Source: Sulfurovum sp. (GTDB lineage: Bacteria; Campylobacterota; Campylobacteria; Campylobacterales; Sulfurovaceae). Taken from it: 5,280 nucleotides of DNA. The number at the start of each line of letters is the position of its first letter. The stretch's first letter is position 1. The position numbers were made by a program, and so were the translations under genes. The notes beneath the pieces were generated by a model. That model did not search any database, was not told where the DNA came from, and saw nothing but the letters and a program-made list of their open reading frames with translations. The stretch covers positions 1 through 5,280 of the forward strand of contig JALSTF010000017.1 of assembly GCA_026983895.1 (NCBI GenBank). Direction: 5' to 3'. Shown here piece after piece: positions 4,970 through 5,280 of this stretch.

Positions 4970-5280
4970 AGTACCTCAGGCACTTCATCGGCAGACTTGA
5001 GCTTCTTCTTGCCTCTGTCGAACCCGTAGGCGAACATCGGCAGGTAGACCAGTGTCAGGAACGATCCGACGATCACACCGCCGATGGCAACGTCGGCAAG
5101 CGGAGAGAGCCGCTCAAGACCGACCGCCTGTTCCAGTGCGATGGGGATCATCCCTGCGATGGTACCGAAAGTGGTCATCATGACCGGTCTGAAACGGATA
5201 CGCACCGTCTCCAGCGCACTCTCGAAAGGCCCGTCTTTTTCACGGTATTTGCGGTAGAAATCGGCCACGATAATGGTATT
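4960..5280 (-). CDS. RND-family efflux permease, C-terminal fragment
   Basis: Only the last 106 residues are in the window; the reading frame is open to the right edge, so the GTG at 5268 is an internal codon, not the start. NTIIVADFYRKY, then RFRPVMMTTFGTIAGMIPIAL and SPLADVAIGGVIVGSFLTLVYLPMFAYGF are the last transmembrane helices of RND pumps, including the conserved 'RPVlMTt....G..P.al' helix. The 'PLA.vaIGG...s..LTL..LP' stretch is closer in style to heavy-metal (CzcA/CusA-like) than to AcrB-like pumps, but a fragment cannot settle this. These proton-driven trimers export metals, drugs or other compounds through an adaptor and an outer-membrane channel. The protein ends with a short charged cytoplasmic tail. 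DUF4395 and thioredoxin-like genes follow in the same direction, probably in one operon; any adaptor gene of this pump would lie outside the window. Confidence 0.88.
   Translation of the reverse strand, partial: NTIIVADFYRKYREKDGPFESALETVRIRFRPVMMTTFGTIAGMIPIALEQAVGLERLSPLADVAIGGVIVGSFLTLVYLPMFAYGFDRGKKKLKSADEVPEVLPL

Noticed and set aside
5266..5268. GTG as the start of a small 102-residue protein.
   Set aside because: The frame continues upstream to the window edge and the sequence is the typical C-terminal end of an RND pump, so this is an internal valine codon.

Overview
The window looks like part of a Campylobacterota (epsilonproteobacterial) chromosome, perhaps a Sulfurovum- or Sulfurimonas-like organism. 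This rests on gene style: AAGGA-type ribosome binding sites, tightly packed operons, an AT-rich promoter between moderate-GC genes, and protein sequences typical of that group. It is an inference; no marker gene is present. There are seven protein genes, two of them cut by the window edges. No RNA genes, insertion sequences or CRISPR arrays are visible.

Left block, + strand (1-2305): a three-gene tripartite ABC exporter. It holds the C-terminal part of a HlyD-family periplasmic adaptor, a four-helix MacB/FtsX-type permease whose start overlaps the adaptor stop by one base, and a LolD/MacB/DevA-type ATPase one base further on. The layout is DevBCA-like, with permease and ATPase as separate proteins. 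The substrate cannot be read from the sequence.

Middle block, + strand (2306-3832): a 126-base AT-rich intergenic region carries a plausible sigma70 promoter. A perfect 8+8 bp inverted repeat sits at the expected transcription start, as expected for a repressor operator. It drives a Tat-exported, cysteine-free protein of unrecognised family that seems to contain two related alpha/beta modules, and probably a small carboxymuconolactone decarboxylase/AhpD-like protein with a degenerate active site. A bidirectional hairpin terminator ends the block.

Right block, - strand (5280 to 3841): the C-terminal end of an RND efflux permease, then a DUF4395 membrane protein with CxxC and CPxxxC cysteine motifs, then a small thioredoxin-fold protein that keeps the cis-proline region but has no CxxC. 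Spacing suggests one transcription unit running toward the middle block.

Together this is an envelope/efflux neighbourhood: two different efflux machines flank a regulated exported protein and small redox-fold proteins, two of which lack the usual dithiol. The most interesting parts are the operator-controlled Tat protein/CMD pair and the RND-DUF4395-thioredoxin-like trio. Neither can be declared a new system from this sequence alone.
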